Translations under genes and position numbers: made by a program
In this document: in pieces, positions 42,891 through 54,198 of the stretch
Layout of the letters: each line of letters begins with the position of its first letter
How positions within the stretch are numbered: position 1 is the stretch's first letter
Notes under the pieces: generated by a model
Told to the model about the DNA's origin: nothing
Seen by the model: only the letters and a program-made list of their open reading frames with translations
The model's database searches: none
Source: Hermatobates lingyangjiaoensis
Taxonomy: Eukaryota > Arthropoda > Insecta > Hemiptera > Hermatobatidae
Length of the DNA: 64,000 bases
Assembly (NCBI GenBank): GCA_026182355.1
Contig: JAPFBL010001617.1
Span: 1,488,001 to 1,552,000, forward strand
Direction of reading: 5' to 3'

Positions 42891-43560
42891 GACGGTATGA
42901 ACGGTCATAGAGCTTCCGTCAATAAACGCTCCGACCAACCCGTCGCCATCCATGCCATCAACCATGGGCTCTCCTTCAACGAGTGCTTTAGGATGCAGAT
43001 ATTACAACTTCCTCAAGGGAGTAAAACGATGCACCTTACGCGCATCCGAGGAGGCACATATCTGGTTTCTTAATGCGCGTTGTAAACCAGGTTTGAATTT
43101 AAAAAGTTAGGGCTGTTCTGAATGGTTAGAGATTAGTTTATCTTTAACTATTATTTTTTTATTATTATCCTTTTATTTTGATCTTAAATTATTATTTTTA
43201 CAACCAATCTTTATTCCAATCACCCTCATCATTTAAGTATCTAATATTTATTTTCCTGGATTTTATTTTTTTTCAGCTATTTTCCTCTTATTTTCTTCAT
43301 TATTATCTTTTAAGTTTTTATTATTTATATTTCCTAATTTTCTTCATTTTCACTTTCATTTTCTTAGCTTATTCTTAGTTAATTTTTCTTACCTCACTTG
43401 AACCGGGCACGCATGTGACACTGTTGGTCTCCAACCGTCGCTTCACAAGTGCGCTTGGTGTCCCTATCTCAACTCTCCTGATGACGGTTCAACCGAAAAT
43501 TAGAGACAGTAAGTCTGTTTGTTCCTTAGTTCTGTGTTTGTGATTCATCGTGAAATATAT
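42890..43560 (+). mobile_element. PLE family B: EN end, UTR and intact ribozyme
   Basis: Near 42895-43105 the frame reads MNGHRASVNKRSDQPVAIHA, INHGLSFNECFRMQILQLPQ and, after a one-base shift, ALRASEEAHIWFLNARCKPG-type sequence. The UTR is highly similar to 4815-5290, and the ribozyme at 43474-43506 is intact. It ends TTGTGATTCATCGTGAAA and (TA)n. Confidence 0.8.
43474..43506 (+). ncRNA. Hammerhead-like ribozyme, family B
   Basis: Stem I TCTC (43474-43477) pairs perfectly with GAGA (43503-43506). The core is CTGATGA, one extra C, stem II GGT-TCA-ACC, GAA, palindromic AATT as stem III, A as H17. Other B copies (5.2, 14.07, 24.55, 55.69, 60.23 kb) show the module at different stages of decay. 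Confidence 0.75.
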
Positions 43561-43574
43561 ATATATATATATAT

Positions 43575-43850
43575 ATATAACTTTAAATTACACAAAACAC
43601 GACACAGAAAAAAGAATAAAAAGAACACTTACAGAATTCAATATTTCGAACTGCTGTTCGTCATCAGGAGTAGACTAGAAGAGAGGACGAAGTGAGAGAG
43701 ATCTACCCACGTCGAAGAACGGAGCACGGAGGATCTGATCGGTCCCCCAATAACCATATGTGGGCCTCCTCAGGCGCTCTTAAGGTCAAACTACGGCCAT
43801 CAGTGGTCAATAGCTTAATTATTTGAACACTAATAATTATATATATATAT
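43575..43850 (-). mobile_element. PLE family P: short copy, minus strand
   Basis: Same order as 18665-19210 but shorter: EN fragment (TTDGRSLTLRAPEEAHIWLL, about 43810-43750), a deleted UTR, and a core at 43644-43667 (CTGATGA, GAAC-AGCA-GTTC, GAAA, ATAT). It is bounded by (TA)n on both sides (43556-43580 and 43840-43850). Confidence 0.8.
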
Positions 43851-43899
43851 GAAGTACTATATATATATTTCATATATATTTCATATATATAAAAAAATA

Positions 43900-44650
43900 T
43901 ATGGTAATAAAAAAACTCAACGCAGGTACTTATTAACAATGGATACTCCAACGTCGAAGTCACGAAGGCAATAAAGTCGTATTTGGATAAATGATATAAC
44001 AGTAATGTAGAGCCTCCAGCCCCTGGTGAGTCACTTACCCTCTACTACCGTCCATATGTGCACAATGAATTCAAACAAGATGAAAGAGCCCACCAGAAAT
44101 TAATAAAGGATAACGTAAAGCCAACCAACGAAATAGATAGATTACAGCTAAGAATATGTTATAAAAATAAGAAGACCAGTAACCTTGTGCTCTTTAATAA
44201 ACCGAAAGTCGACACCCCAGAGCTTCAACGCAGTCACCTAGGATACCAGTACTCTTGTTCAACAGGGGAGTGTGCAACTCTAAATTCCAAATATATTGGG
44301 ATGACCGCAACGAAGCTCTCAAGATGTCAGACTATGCATCTCTCAACAGGAGCCCCCAAAAAACATGCAGAAGAAGCTCATGGAATTAAACTCACCATGA
44401 GGTTAGAGGATGGAACTTCAGCACTTCAATATAATAACGACAAAAATAGATTAACCATCCTAGAAGCCTTTTATATCAAAGATATCAATCCCAACCTTAA
44501 TATTCAAAATTATGATCTTAATGTAATCCCAAGTAGCACTACTTTCGATAATAGTTTTAAATTTGTTACAGAGTTAGAGCCCATTAGGGTTGGCAGCAAT
44601 GGAGGGTCAAACCTGTATGTTGTTGCAACCCTGCTGGAACCTACTCTTGG
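43900..44650 (+). mobile_element. PLE family N coding segment
   Basis: Begins at TA-rich sequence (43840-43890) with LINNGYSNVEVTKAIKSYLD (43929-43990), homologous to FINNGYSNSEFDKTLKNYIN of PLE L, and continues into the open frame 44058-44723. No ribozyme of its own is attached; the right side is joined to a family E unit at 44655. It is 5'- and 3'-truncated. Confidence 0.75.
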
Positions 44651-44723
44651 TTTTCTGTCTTCGTCAGAGTCAAATCCCGACAGTAGGGATATGACTCTGA
44701 CGAAGACCACCTGTTACGGTTGA
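44058..44723 (+). pseudogene. PLE N linker and endonuclease, long open frame
   Basis: 221 codons are open. The linker reads LQLRICYKNKKTSNLVLFNK (44148-44205), then YQYSCSTGECATLNSKYIGM (44245-44302) with GIY-YIG as K-Y-I-G-M-T, TKLSRCQTMHLSTGAPKKHA, and NRLTILEAFYIKDINPNLNI with the E-A helix. From about 44655 the frame runs by chance into a family E end. The EN blocks look intact, which makes it one of the least damaged ENs here. Confidence 0.85.
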
Positions 44724-44801
44724 AAGATCTTAGTCTTTTTTCTCATTTCTTATTCTGGTTTGAACGTTGATTGTTATTTCACGTGTTCATGAGAAATCAT
44801 G

Positions 44802-44833
<32 letters not shown>

Positions 44834-44835
44834 CT
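44655..44835. mobile_element. Family E ribozyme unit with a minimal inverted start
   Basis: CTTCGTCAGAGTCA (44659-44672) and TGACTCTGACGAAG (44692-44705) are inverted copies around 19 bases. The plus side continues as a full E ribozyme (44697-44725) and tail to (TA)n at 44805-44831. The left arm is cut to 14 bases, so this is an intermediate between full palindromes and single ends. Confidence 0.75.
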
Positions 44836-44869
44836 TTCTATGAGTTGTCCGGGGAAAGAAACGTGATTC

Positions 44870-45010
44870 GTTGAAAAGCTGACTAATAGGAGAGTAGAGT
44901 TAGTTTTCTACTAATATATCTTATTTCATTGAGGGACTGTGCAACCTCTATAACCATTGGCGGAATAACGAATCCTTCCCTAGGCAGCGGGTAACTGGGA
45001 CCGCACGCAA
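44870..45010 (+). mobile_element. Family D arm, solo
   Basis: ATAGGAGAGTAGAGTTAG, TTGAGGGACTGTGCAACC and TCTATAACCATTGGCGGAAT match the arms at 17.88-18.08 and 18.45-18.64 kb. It has no ribozyme core. Confidence 0.55.
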
Positions 45011-45052
45011 TACACCTATTCTATCCAACGGTTGATATATTATTGAATTTGG

Positions 45053-45084
<32 letters not shown>

Positions 45085-45085
<1 letters not shown>

Positions 45086-45870
45086 AGTATACATATAAAA
45101 GAGATAACAAAAACGTATAATGAATTTCTACTGCCTCATCATCAGGTGCACAAAAAGACTAAGGTCTTTCAACCGTAACAAGCGTGTTTCGTCAGAGTCA
45201 AAAACCCATTGAAACACTAGATGCAGAAACATCTGGTGAGGGGTTGAGAGAGTGGTATTTTAAAAGGGTGAAAGTTTAGGAAAGGACAAATATCCAGAGA
45301 GGGAAGTTGGAGGAAACAAGGGAGTACAATAAAAAAGAGTAAAAAAACTATCCGCTAGCTGTCAACCCTTTTAGAAGATGCTATTGCCCTCGTTAACACT
45401 GAGTCAAGCCGGAACAACCCGTTACTAATGTTTATAATATTTGATCTATTAAATTTAATCAACGAGGACTCAATAATATTTCTTAACACCATCGATTTTT
45501 CATAGGTAATAAATTTATTTCCGGCCCAAGCAATGATGATTGATATGAGTAAATCAGTAATGATTTACTAGTTTGGCCAATATAAATTTTATGGCAATTT
45601 TTACACGGGATTATAAATACCACCGGACTCTATCTTCCTGGGAGAGTTTATTATTAACATATTGCTTTCGCTATTAGGATTAGAAAAGACTATATTAAAA
45701 TCAAGTTTGCGAAATATCACTCTTCCCTCCCACTCTTCTCAACCTTTCACCAAATGTTTCTGCATCTAGTGTTTCAGTTCAGTTTTTGACTATGACGAAG
45801 ACTATTTGTTACGGTTGATAGACCTTAGTCTTTTTTTCCTCATTTCATATTGTGGTTTGATCACATACAT
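45085..45870 (-). mobile_element. PLE family E with endonuclease, inverted right end
   Basis: The minus strand reads an inverted UTR end (about 45870-45690, core mutated), then EN coding (about 45645-45380), UTR, and the E ribozyme at 45194-45167. At the left edge a second CTGATGA/GAAA-like pair occurs at 45144-45125. This copy links the E-type palindromes to an autonomous PLE. Its UTR contains the same CAGATGTTTCTGCATCTAGTG block as 17.1 kb. Confidence 0.75.
45380..45650 (-). pseudogene. PLE E GIY-YIG endonuclease fragment
   Basis: Minus strand: VVFIIPCKNCHKIYIGQTSK (45631-45572) with C-x-x-C and Y-I-G-Q-T, a degraded middle, then SMVLRNIIESSLIKF (about 45500-45456) with the N-I-[IV]-E-S helix, and NISNGLFRLDSVL. 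The layout is the same as PLE H, so family E belongs to the H-type endonuclease group. Confidence 0.75.
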
Positions 45871-45879
45871 TTATATAAA

Positions 45880-47025
45880 ACTAAAGTTTATCAGGGCTCT
45901 GTCAGTTCTTCAGGTTCAAAGTAAACTCTCATTGCCAACGTTTCTGTTTTTATTTAAACCCTTATTCCTAGGCCTACAAAACAGATGAAATATAAGAAAT
46001 AATTCAATTATTCAAAAATCAAGCATATATAAAACGAGCAGTTAGTTTCAAATAACAAATTACAATTGAATTTCTGACAATAGGTTAGTGAGAGAACTTA
46101 TAGAAGTATAAAATTTTGATACAGAAAAACTAAGTATTGCATTAGCGATTATTGTACAAAGAATAAGTACTCTGTGGGTTTCTTCAACATTTATTTAGTT
46201 TGAATGAACACGCGACACTGAACTGAAAAACAAACAAGGCAACCAAATTTTACCAGACAACCAAAAGGTCACTAAAACAATTTTGCATCGATCAATATTT
46301 AACTTAACACACAAGAGTATATACTATTTAAATTTGAAATATCTCTTTTGTAATTAAAAGATGACTGGTCCTTCCCAATATATAACATTTCCAGAGTTTT
46401 CCTTCTCTGTTCATCCATTTCATTGTCTATTATTTTTTAACTCAGCACAAAACTCTAGAATAAAGTAACCTCAACACTGTTCGCGCAAAGGAACTAAATA
46501 AATCAAATTTCACGAAAACTCAGCACAACACTCCAGAATAAATAATACTTAAATTAGTAACATCACTTCTAAGTTCGATTAATCATAGTTCTTTTGAGTG
46601 AACAGTGTTGAGGTTACTTTATTCTGGAGTGTTGTGCTGTGTTTTAGTGAAATTTGATTTATTTAGTTCCTTTGAGAGAACAGTGTTGAGGTTACTTGTA
46701 ATGTTATCTTATTAGTCTAGTCGAAGGTTTTGTCCGTTTAACATTCTTGTTCCTTTAAATAATGTAAATTTCATTTTCTTAGTTAAAGAATTCTTACTTC
46801 TGTAAGTAATATTGTTTTATGTATCTCTGAAATATTTCTGCTTGTAATATTCATAAGTTGTAACAATCCATTTTCATATTGTGTATATGTTTGATGTTGA
46901 TATGTGATTTCTCATTATCGTTTGTTTGTAGGCGTATGAAAAAGGTTTTAAAATGAAACCAAAACGTCGGCAATGAGAGTTTGATTTTTGAACCTAGAAA
47001 ATTTGACCAAATCCGGATTAGATAA
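45880..47025. mobile_element. PLE family F/F2 ends in inverted arrangement
   Basis: The left half (45885-46440, minus strand) is an F end plus the last EN codons. The right half (about 46600-47025, plus strand) is the F2 end (AACATTCTTGTTCCTTTAAA, TTTGTTTGTAGGCGTATGAA, AAACCAAAACGTCGGCAATG). Between them 46441-46700 is a smaller inverted pair (AACTCAGCACAAAACTCTAG and copies of GTTGAGGTTACTT). The F2 end is repeated alone at 56420-56800. Confidence 0.7.
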
Positions 47026-47110
47026 CACATCTGTTTGAATTGTTTAATAGCATTCTGAAAGATATGTAGAACTCTAAAAATTAATTTTTGATCACTAATG
47101 GAGTATTCAC

Positions 47111-47197
47111 CTCAGTTGCTCCTTTTGTCTTGCAGCTTCTTCTCTGGCAAGGCGCTTTTTTTCTTTGGCAGCAAGTGCAAGTCTTTCCTTCTCTTGC
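47111..47197 (-). CDS. BAZ2B: BAZ2-like host gene, exon i: coiled coil, part 1
   Basis: This minus-strand exon of 87 bases has acceptor ATGTCCAG and donor AG|GTGAAT. The first base completes an Arg codon with the AG left by exon h, and the exon itself leaves AG. It encodes 28 codons of Lys/Glu/Arg/Ala-rich sequence (QEKERLALAAKEKKRLAREE, then AARQKEQL), typical of the long charged helix that links TAM and DDT in BAZ2 proteins. It lies only about 90 bases from the end of a PLE family-F remnant (up to about 47020). Confidence 0.9.
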
Positions 47198-47696
47198 CTG
47201 GACATATTTTAGATTAAAAAAAAAATGACTAAATATTCTGAGGTCCTACTAATACAACATTTTATTGCTTGGAAAACCTCTTTCTAACAGTTCTCTGAAT
47301 TATTCCTAGTAGGATAAGAAAGTCATAATTTCATTAAAGCATTAAAATAAATTTGTTCATTATATATAATTTCAAATACAACATTAGATATTCCTGTTAA
47401 GACACTGTAGCTTGCTAGTAGAGTTCCTCTTTAATTATCCCTTACTGTTTCATTATATGCTACTACTGCATGATAGACTACTTCTGTACATAGGAATGGA
47501 AAATAATACTGAAGGTAACTTACCTACGGAAAAATAAATAATACCTACGGAACTATTTCATTTCCTTTTTAAAGATATTCACACATGTTAGTACAGTGAT
47601 AACTACTAATTAATGATCTTGCTCAATACAATTAGAAAGATAATAAGACTTAAGTAGTATTTAAAATAGAAACTCATGTGGTGTATTTTAATGAAC

Positions 47697-47857
47697 CTGT
47701 ATTGCTGCATAACTAAGTTGAGCTTGGCTGCAAGAGTTTCTTGGCTTAATCTTATCGGCTCCTTGCCCTGAACTGATTCGATATAGTCACCCAGTAAAAT
47801 TCGACAACTGAAGGAGAAGTGTTCCCTTGTCAAATCAGAGTTATTCTTTTCCAAATA
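47697..47857 (-). CDS. BAZ2B: BAZ2-like host gene, exon h: C-terminal half of the TAM domain
   Basis: This minus-strand exon of 161 bases runs from acceptor TTATTGCAG to donor CAG|GTTCAT and leaves two bases for the next exon. It encodes YLEKNNSDLTREHFSFSCRI and then LLGDYIES, the part that follows the core MBD in BAZ2A, BAZ2B and toutatis (Y-L-x-x-N, then [RD]-x-F-S-F-S, then [VL]-G-D). This extension separates TAM domains from ordinary MBDs, so it is the strongest evidence for the family call. The rest (RLSQETLAAKLNLVMQQYR) is helical and leads into the coiled coil. The GRRGRPPN-type AT-hooks found after the TAM in vertebrate BAZ2B are not seen here. Confidence 0.92.
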
Positions 47858-48554
47858 CTGCAATAAAAAAGTTAACTTAGAATTTGAATTAATAAAAATT
47901 AATTACACCTTAAATACTAATACTGTAGAGTGGTTATAATTAACTACTTCTACGGTATTACAATTTCTTTATTAATCACGGTTACATCAACTAAGAAACA
48001 GAAATTAATAGGGTATCATCCAGAAATTATTCTTAAACACTTTTGAATGGAGTTCAAAAAACAAAACGAAAATTTCTATTAGTATTGTTAGTACCAAAGA
48101 GCTTGTTAAAATAATTAATGTATTAAAAATAAAAGGTATAATTAAAACATCTTTCCTCGTAAATTTCCTAATTTACTCGTGCGCTTTCGAAATAATTCCA
48201 TCTCTACACAGTGACAACTAGGTGAACACTGACAGTTGTCTAATGAGGATCATCTTACCAGTCGATGGATATTTTATGCCGCAACTTTTTCAATTACTTA
48301 TTTGAAAACTTTACTGCAAGAAAAATAAAGTAAAAAGAACATTGATCGACCGATAAGATAATGCAGACAACAGATAATCCTTACCTAGTTAGTTATAACT
48401 TCGTGTAGATGGAATTATTCCGAAAGAGCTGGAGTGGAAAAGAACATTTATGAGGTAAGATAATTTATCATAATTTAAACAAAAACGAAAATTGCCAGTA
48501 ATTTATATGTGCTTTAGCATTAAAACAATTAATAAAGCCTGGAATATCACTCAC

Positions 48555-48736
48555 CCGTATAACATCACTGTAGTATTTAAAGGATCTTCCACAAGGCGAT
48601 GTGTATATTACTTCCCCTTTTATGCCACCTTTGTTAACACCTGTGATATAGGTTTCTCTTTTCCAGCCTTTTTCTAAAGCTTCCCTTAATTTTCCTTCAT
48701 CTACAGTAATTTTTCTTCTTTTTCCTCCAACTCCAT
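48555..48736 (-). CDS. BAZ2B: BAZ2-like host gene, exon g: MBD/TAM domain
   Basis: This minus-strand exon of 182 bases ends at donor CGG|GTGAGT. Two candidate acceptors exist. The upstream one (AATGCAG) puts the frame out, while TTGTTCAG|AT completes the Asp codon left open by exon f, so I chose the second. After the split codon it encodes 60 residues: a basic lead-in (GGKRRK), then ALEKGWKRETYI, a glycine turn (GGIKGEVIYTSPCGRS) and FKYYSDVIR. W-x-R, the G-x-V-x-Y-x-[ST]-P-x-G-[KR] turn and the terminal aromatic helix are the signature of the methyl-CpG-binding/TAM fold. In BAZ2A (TIP5) the TAM domain binds RNA and DNA rather than methyl-CpG specifically (family knowledge). Confidence 0.93.
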
Positions 48737-51700
48737 CTGAACAAGACATTTCGTTTGCCTGCATTTCGAACTTCGAAAAATGAAAATATAAAATTCCTAG
48801 CAACAAAGGTAGTGCATTATTTATTTCTCCAGTTTTAACTGTAGCAAGTGGCTGAGAATACATTTATTAGTATTTTTAATTCAAGTGATACAAGAAAAGG
48901 GAAATTTATCTGCATGCACCTTTTAATATTATCATATATATTTTCTGGACATTTATAGGTTGCAATTATCCACTTTTATGCATGGGGTATTCTAAGAGAT
49001 ATAAAAAAATGAGTCATATACTAATACTATCAGTTTCTAAGATGAAATAAAGCAGCAAATAAGAAACGACCCAAAAAATATTTTAATATGCAAAGAAAAT
49101 ACTAGGTAGCCTCAACTTGCAATAAGCTTTCTGATAACATATCAGTAAGATTTACTAGAGTGTTATTGCTTCACAATATTCTTCCTAAAAGGTAATTGGT
49201 TTATAAAATGTTGGAGGTGGGACTATTGTAACACTTGCAACACCTACATTGAATCAGTTTAAAATCTTGATTAGGGTCAAGGTATCAATGAAAAAATAAA
49301 CTAGTTAACAGTCATTATTGTTGATATAAACTTAAAATTATAAATTCATTATAACTTTATGTTAAAACCTAAACAAATGAATATATGAATAAAAAAAATT
49401 AAAGGTTTAGTGTTCTAGCATTTTTTTTATTTACTGTTATTTGGACACCAGAATGTTATTTACCTTCAGACTTTTATACCATCACTACTATATTGTTATT
49501 TAATTTAAAATGGAAATTTACATCTCTCCATCATTTCTTTCAGACATTTTGATGTTTTTTCCAAGTACTATTTGACCTGTTTAATGAATGCATGAAGGTT
49601 TCCCATGCTTTTCCTAGGTGACTTATTCAATTTTAGTAACACATAGGTTAATATCCAAGAAAGTCATAATGTAACGTATAAACTTTTTTGAACCTCCTAT
49701 TAATAAGAAGAAACTATGAGAAAAAAAATTTTATCGATGAAATCTTATAAATTTAATCAAACACTTGGTCTGACAAAATATTATTAACCTCCCTATTAAC
49801 CTCCCATTCATGTTCACTGCCTGGAACTTTGACGTTATAAATTCACTGTAATAATGCATTCTTAATTACTTACATCTTCAGATATTTTTGAGGGATAAAA
49901 ACTTAAATTATTTCTACGACAATTATAAAAGAACAATGTGTTTTGAATTCCTCCTGATTTTATCACTAACCTTATATACGAGTATGAGTTGAAATATCTC
50001 TTTCTTAATCATTAATTTGGAGATGAAAGTTACTTCAATCGGTACAAAAAAGCAAAACTGCTGGTTAGTATGAAGAGCCGCCATATTTACTACGGTTACT
50101 GTAGTCACGTGGCTATAGTGTTGGTACAGAAGAAGTAAAAGGACATGTTCTATTCTGTAGTAAGGCAACTCAATTTTCATTTTCCCGGCCGTAAATGCTT
50201 GAACTAGCTCCGAAAATGATTTTCTTGTGAATACCTAATCCATGGAACTGGATCATCATTGAAAAGAAGAAATCTGGTAGGTCTAGGACTTTTAAAACTT
50301 CAGATAATTTGGTCCATAATTATGCAATGTTATTAGAAAAGAAAATTACAGACGAGGAATAGAAAACAAAACATTAGCTTTGTCTAAATATTAATAAAAA
50401 AAATCACCTTGAAAACGGAAAAAGATTTTTACATAGTATATAAGTAAAAAAGAATTAGTCATTTAAAATAAAATGGGAATGTATTTGTCGATCAATACAA
50501 CATAAATCAAAAAATGATTTATATATATTTTTCTCGTATGATGTAAAACATGGGAAATTATGGATAAAGATTGTTAAACGACACTTGTTTTGAATGGGAT
50601 TTAGTAGTGTATTGTATTTCTGAACAACAGTTTATGATTTTTATCCATCTGTTATATAGGTAGTTGTAGATATAAAAATGTCTGCAAAGTGAAAAGTTCA
50701 TCTCTTAATTTATTGAGTTTTACTTAAAAACTTTTAGCCAATTTAATTAGTAATGGAAATGTAACTAAGCAATCACATTCTACAAACTCATTTTTAATGC
50801 TAAAGCCTAGTTGTAAAAGGTCAATTGATACAATAAAAAATCAAGAGTGGCCTGCACTCAACTTTCGTAAAATTAAGATAAATACTGTAAGTTTAGCTGA
50901 AATGAACTTTTTAGACTGAATTAGATCTTGTTGCTCTACTCAACTTTTATCAGCTTCTTACTTTCTATTCATTAACAGCAACCTCAAGGAAGCTAAGGAG
51001 TATTGTGCACTATACACTAGACCACAAAAAGTTTGTTTGGTTACAATCTTTTCCAACCAATCTACCATCTAATTATCTTGATTCCATGTATCCAGGTACC
51101 CATAAAAGTGTTACATTTTTTCTACAGAATAGATTCTGATTAGAGATTAGAAATACTTCTATTATTTTTAACTAATAACGGATTTCGAAGCCTCCAGGGG
51201 CGCCTGGCTGCTTGTAAAAATGATTATCATCTACTGTTATGGACACATTTTTACAATGCATCATACAAAGCATCATCGAGAGTCCTTCAGCCTGGAAGAT
51301 CCTGTTATTTTTTACAAAGCTTCCAATATGGATTTGTTATTAATTTTTGACAAGCAAATATACCAGACAAAGGAAAGCAAGTAACCATTTACGAAATCAA
51401 AATGACTCCTCACCAGGAAAATATTTATGATCTCTTAGAAGCCCACCATTAAATTTTCTTTGAAAGAAATTGTATCTAACAACATACGAGCCAATTAACC
51501 AATGTTTGGTACACAATCCATCACATCACAACACATTCCATTTAGTAATGTAAATCCATCAATATCTCGAGATCGAATTTTTTTATGACTGCTATACTTT
51601 AGTTAAACTGAAGGAATACTTATGAAGGAATAAATACCAACATATATGTAAATAATGACGTATACTCCAAAATATATGTACTGTTAGTGTGTTATCGTTT

Positions 51701-51738
51701 ACAGAAAAAAATTAAATAGGCAACTATTCATGTATTAC
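48737..51738. other. Intron f-g, nothing recognised with confidence
   Basis: About 3 kb of AT-rich sequence. A stretch at 50.8-51.45 kb has short phrases (VTIYEIK, QENIYDLLE) that recall kinesin motor text but with stops and no conserved P-loop, so I do not call it. Confidence 0.5.
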
Positions 51739-51874
51739 CTGTAGACGAAAGATCAGCTTGGGACTTCCTGTCAGTGTCACTGTCACTATCAGAAATTTCC
51801 GAATGACTATGATTGGACCTATCATCTGAAATATTGTCACCTCCATACTGCGCCTTTAAGTCATCTTTATTCAT
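51739..51874 (-). CDS. BAZ2B: BAZ2-like host gene, exon f (acidic Ser/Asp stretch)
   Basis: This minus-strand exon of 136 bases has acceptor AATGCAG and donor G|GTAATAC, and encodes 45 codons plus one base. It begins with MNKDDLKAQYGGDN and then becomes strongly acidic and serine-rich (SEISDSDSDTDRKSQ). Acidic serine runs just ahead of the MBD/TAM domain are common in BAZ2 proteins. The internal ATG at its first codon could start a shorter isoform, but the clean acceptor and the phase argue for an internal exon. The intron to the MBD exon is 3.0 kb and shows no transposon coding. Confidence 0.8.
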
Positions 51875-52689
51875 CTGCATTACAAACAATAGGTAAAAGG
51901 AAAATAAAGATAAACAAAATAAATTATTTTTGTTTTGCCAGAAATATTTGTAACTGAAACAAAAAGTGTAGTCGTCTAAACATAAATGATTTACAGCCTT
52001 ATTGAATTAACATCATAATAATTACGTTATAATAAATTTTCTCAATTTTATTGAGAAATAAAGAACAAACTTAACGTCTACTACAAACTCCATAGACTGA
52101 AGATTACAAAGAAATAGAGATTTTGACGTTCGCACTAATAGAAATTTCAAAAAAAAAAAATGTTACCGTCTTATATGTACAAAATCGTTGTCAGGGAGAT
52201 TAGAACAATGTTGATAGTATAAATTGAGAGTTTCTTCGAAGAAACATTCTATTACTACAATCATAAAATCTTTAAATTTATTCTTAATATAAATCTATTT
52301 TGAATACCCCTTAACTCAAAAAGCACTTCGAAAAATAATAGAACTCTCTCAGAAAGAAGAACAAAGAAGTAGACTAGTAAGTCTCTTGAAGTATGTATCA
52401 CTAAATGGTTTGGGTCACGAATGTTATACTGGATCTGCTCTTCAAGAGGAATGAGATTATTGACTTGAACCAGCTGAAAGCTAGGGATATATAGAAATGA
52501 GTTATTTGAGATTGGTGTAATGTTCAGGACCACTGACATATACTTCATAAATTTTGTAACATCATATGATTTATCAGGTCTTTCATGTTATTCTACGACC
52601 GGAAGTATGTGTGGCACATTTGTTATTTGACACACATTTTAGTTATGGGAGAGTCATATTAACCGCATGTACCTCTCTGTCATTTCTCA

Positions 52690-52945
52690 TTTGTTAATTA
52701 TTCTAGGTTAGATTGCAGTGGGGAGAAGACACTTACACCAAGTGTTGGCCCTTTGTGATACCACACAATGGACATTCTACATTGGAAGTCCTAAATTTTG
52801 CTTAATTCAAGCGCATTTTTAAGTAGGGATCTTTAACGAGTACATGATATCGTACAGACTCGGGACCGACGACTTAACGTCCTCTCCAAAGGTCGACGTG
52901 CTCAAATGCCAGTCCACAGGCGTACACGTAACCACTGTGCTACCT
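52690..52945 (+). repeat. Unidentified dispersed repeat, third copy
   Basis: TTTGTGATACCACACAATG, CATTCTACATTGGAAGTCCT, AGTAGGGATCTTTAACGAGT, CGTACAGACTCGGGACCGAC and GTCCACAGGCGTACACG line up with 28780-28930 and, in part, 28100-28150. The region is richer in GC than its surroundings. No terminal repeats or coding are recognised. Confidence 0.6.
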
Positions 52946-53774
52946 TACCTCGTAATAATTAATCCATTTTTCTTTACTTGTGCAAATACCAACATATATG
53001 TACTGTGGATCCATAGAAATAAAGAAAAATCCATAACACTCCCATAGAAATGATTTTTATATTCCACTCATTCCTTATTCCTAAAAATTATTTACTTTAG
53101 GTTTAAGATAGAACTTAATCATTCATTCTGATGTATTTCACAATCTCTATTGCACCATTTTCTATTTATTAATTTTAACTTCCTACTAATTTATCTTAGA
53201 GTTGTACTTCTTATATGATGAGTGTGACAGAATTCAGGTAACATTTTATGAGGAACAATTTGCAGAGCTAGAGTAAGAATGTTTAGTGTCTTGATTGGGA
53301 CTGCAAAGAAAAAGTTGCATGCATTGACCGAAAGTTAGTGGAGTTAGTATCAAACATTAAATACTCCAAAGTGTAAACACTAGATATTTTATGAATTTAA
53401 TAAAGAGCTTTAAATAAAAAAATAAAAAGGAATCAGAGCTTTAATAAAATATTTAAATATCTATTTTGTAAATATATTTTAAATTTGTGGAACACGCAAT
53501 TTGTTCGCCTAGGTGTTATCCTTCACACTTAAGGACAACACTTAATAATAATCGTTTGACTTATTTACTATTTTAGTTATGTATTCTTATTTTAACTTCT
53601 TATATGAGACTAAGGAAATTATGTCGAGTGTAACTTTTAGGCACATTTAAAACGTTTTTAACCGTATATCTTTTAATTTTTGAGTATTGGATCTCGGTGC
53701 TGTTTACTATCATAAATCAACTGTAACTTCAAATGTTTTATATCAAATCAGTATAACATCAAAATTTAACATAC

Positions 53775-53842
53775 CATATAGTGATGAAGATCAAGGCTAG
53801 GAGAGGGAGACTTTGATTTTCCAGTAGAATCTTTATGGTTAT
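53775..53842 (-). CDS. BAZ2B: BAZ2-like host gene, exon e (Ser/Pro-rich linker)
   Basis: This minus-strand exon of 68 bases runs from acceptor TTTTTGTAG to donor G|GTATGT. The first two bases complete an Asp codon from exon d, followed by 22 codons. It encodes a Lys/Ser/Pro segment, NHKDSTGKSKSPSPSLDLHHYM, given here in parts: a polar half NHKDSTGKSKSP and a half SPSLDLHHYM. It contains SLDL, a second LDL-type short motif. It is most likely a disordered linker. The assignment rests on perfect phase on both sides. Confidence 0.75.
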
Positions 53843-53925
53843 CTACAAAAAACATATAATACAACTGGAAATAGATGCATGTGTTTAAATGAATTACTCA
53901 AATAATATAGTTAATAAATTACAAC

Positions 53926-54070
53926 CTAATGAGACCCTTGTGAGGGCAGCTAACTGTGAAATTTCTAATGCAGGTTTTATTCCGAGAGCTCTGCTCTGTG
54001 CCAGTAATGAAGCCACTGTGTTCTTCTTTGGTTTAGAAACCCCTCGACCAAGATTACGAGGTCTTCCATC
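53926..54070 (-). CDS. BAZ2B: BAZ2-like host gene, exon d
   Basis: This minus-strand exon of 145 bases has acceptor ACTTACAG. I chose donor TTAG|GTTGTA over an earlier GTCTCA because only the later one leaves the single base needed by exon e. It encodes 48 codons: DGRPRNLGRGVSKPKKN followed by a more hydrophobic, probably helical segment (VASLLAQSRALGIKPALEI). The first part is again basic and AT-hook-like (RPRNLGRG). It is separated from exon c by a short 128-base intron and from exon e by 83 bases, forming a compact exon cluster in a gene whose other introns are very long. Confidence 0.8.
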
Positions 54071-54198
54071 CTGTAAGTACAAAAACTTCATTAGAATACC
54101 TTAATTAATAATATATAACTAACTGGTTACTAAGATAAAGTATTTAATGAAATATATTTCATGTTTGAAAAGATGAAAAAGTCGAAGTAAAATTGCAC

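Noticed and set aside
45125..45144. Additional CTGATGA and GAAA pair on the minus strand
   Set aside because: The sequence between them does not form a convincing stem II, so it is not listed as a ribozyme.
48492..48677. 61-codon frame opposite the MBD exon
   Set aside because: It is the antisense shadow of the MBD/TAM coding exon.
50760..51450. Possible kinesin-like pseudogene on the plus strand (VTIYEIK, QENIYDLLE)
   Set aside because: Only two short phrases recall the motor domain; there is no P-loop or switch motif, and stops are frequent. Too weak to call.
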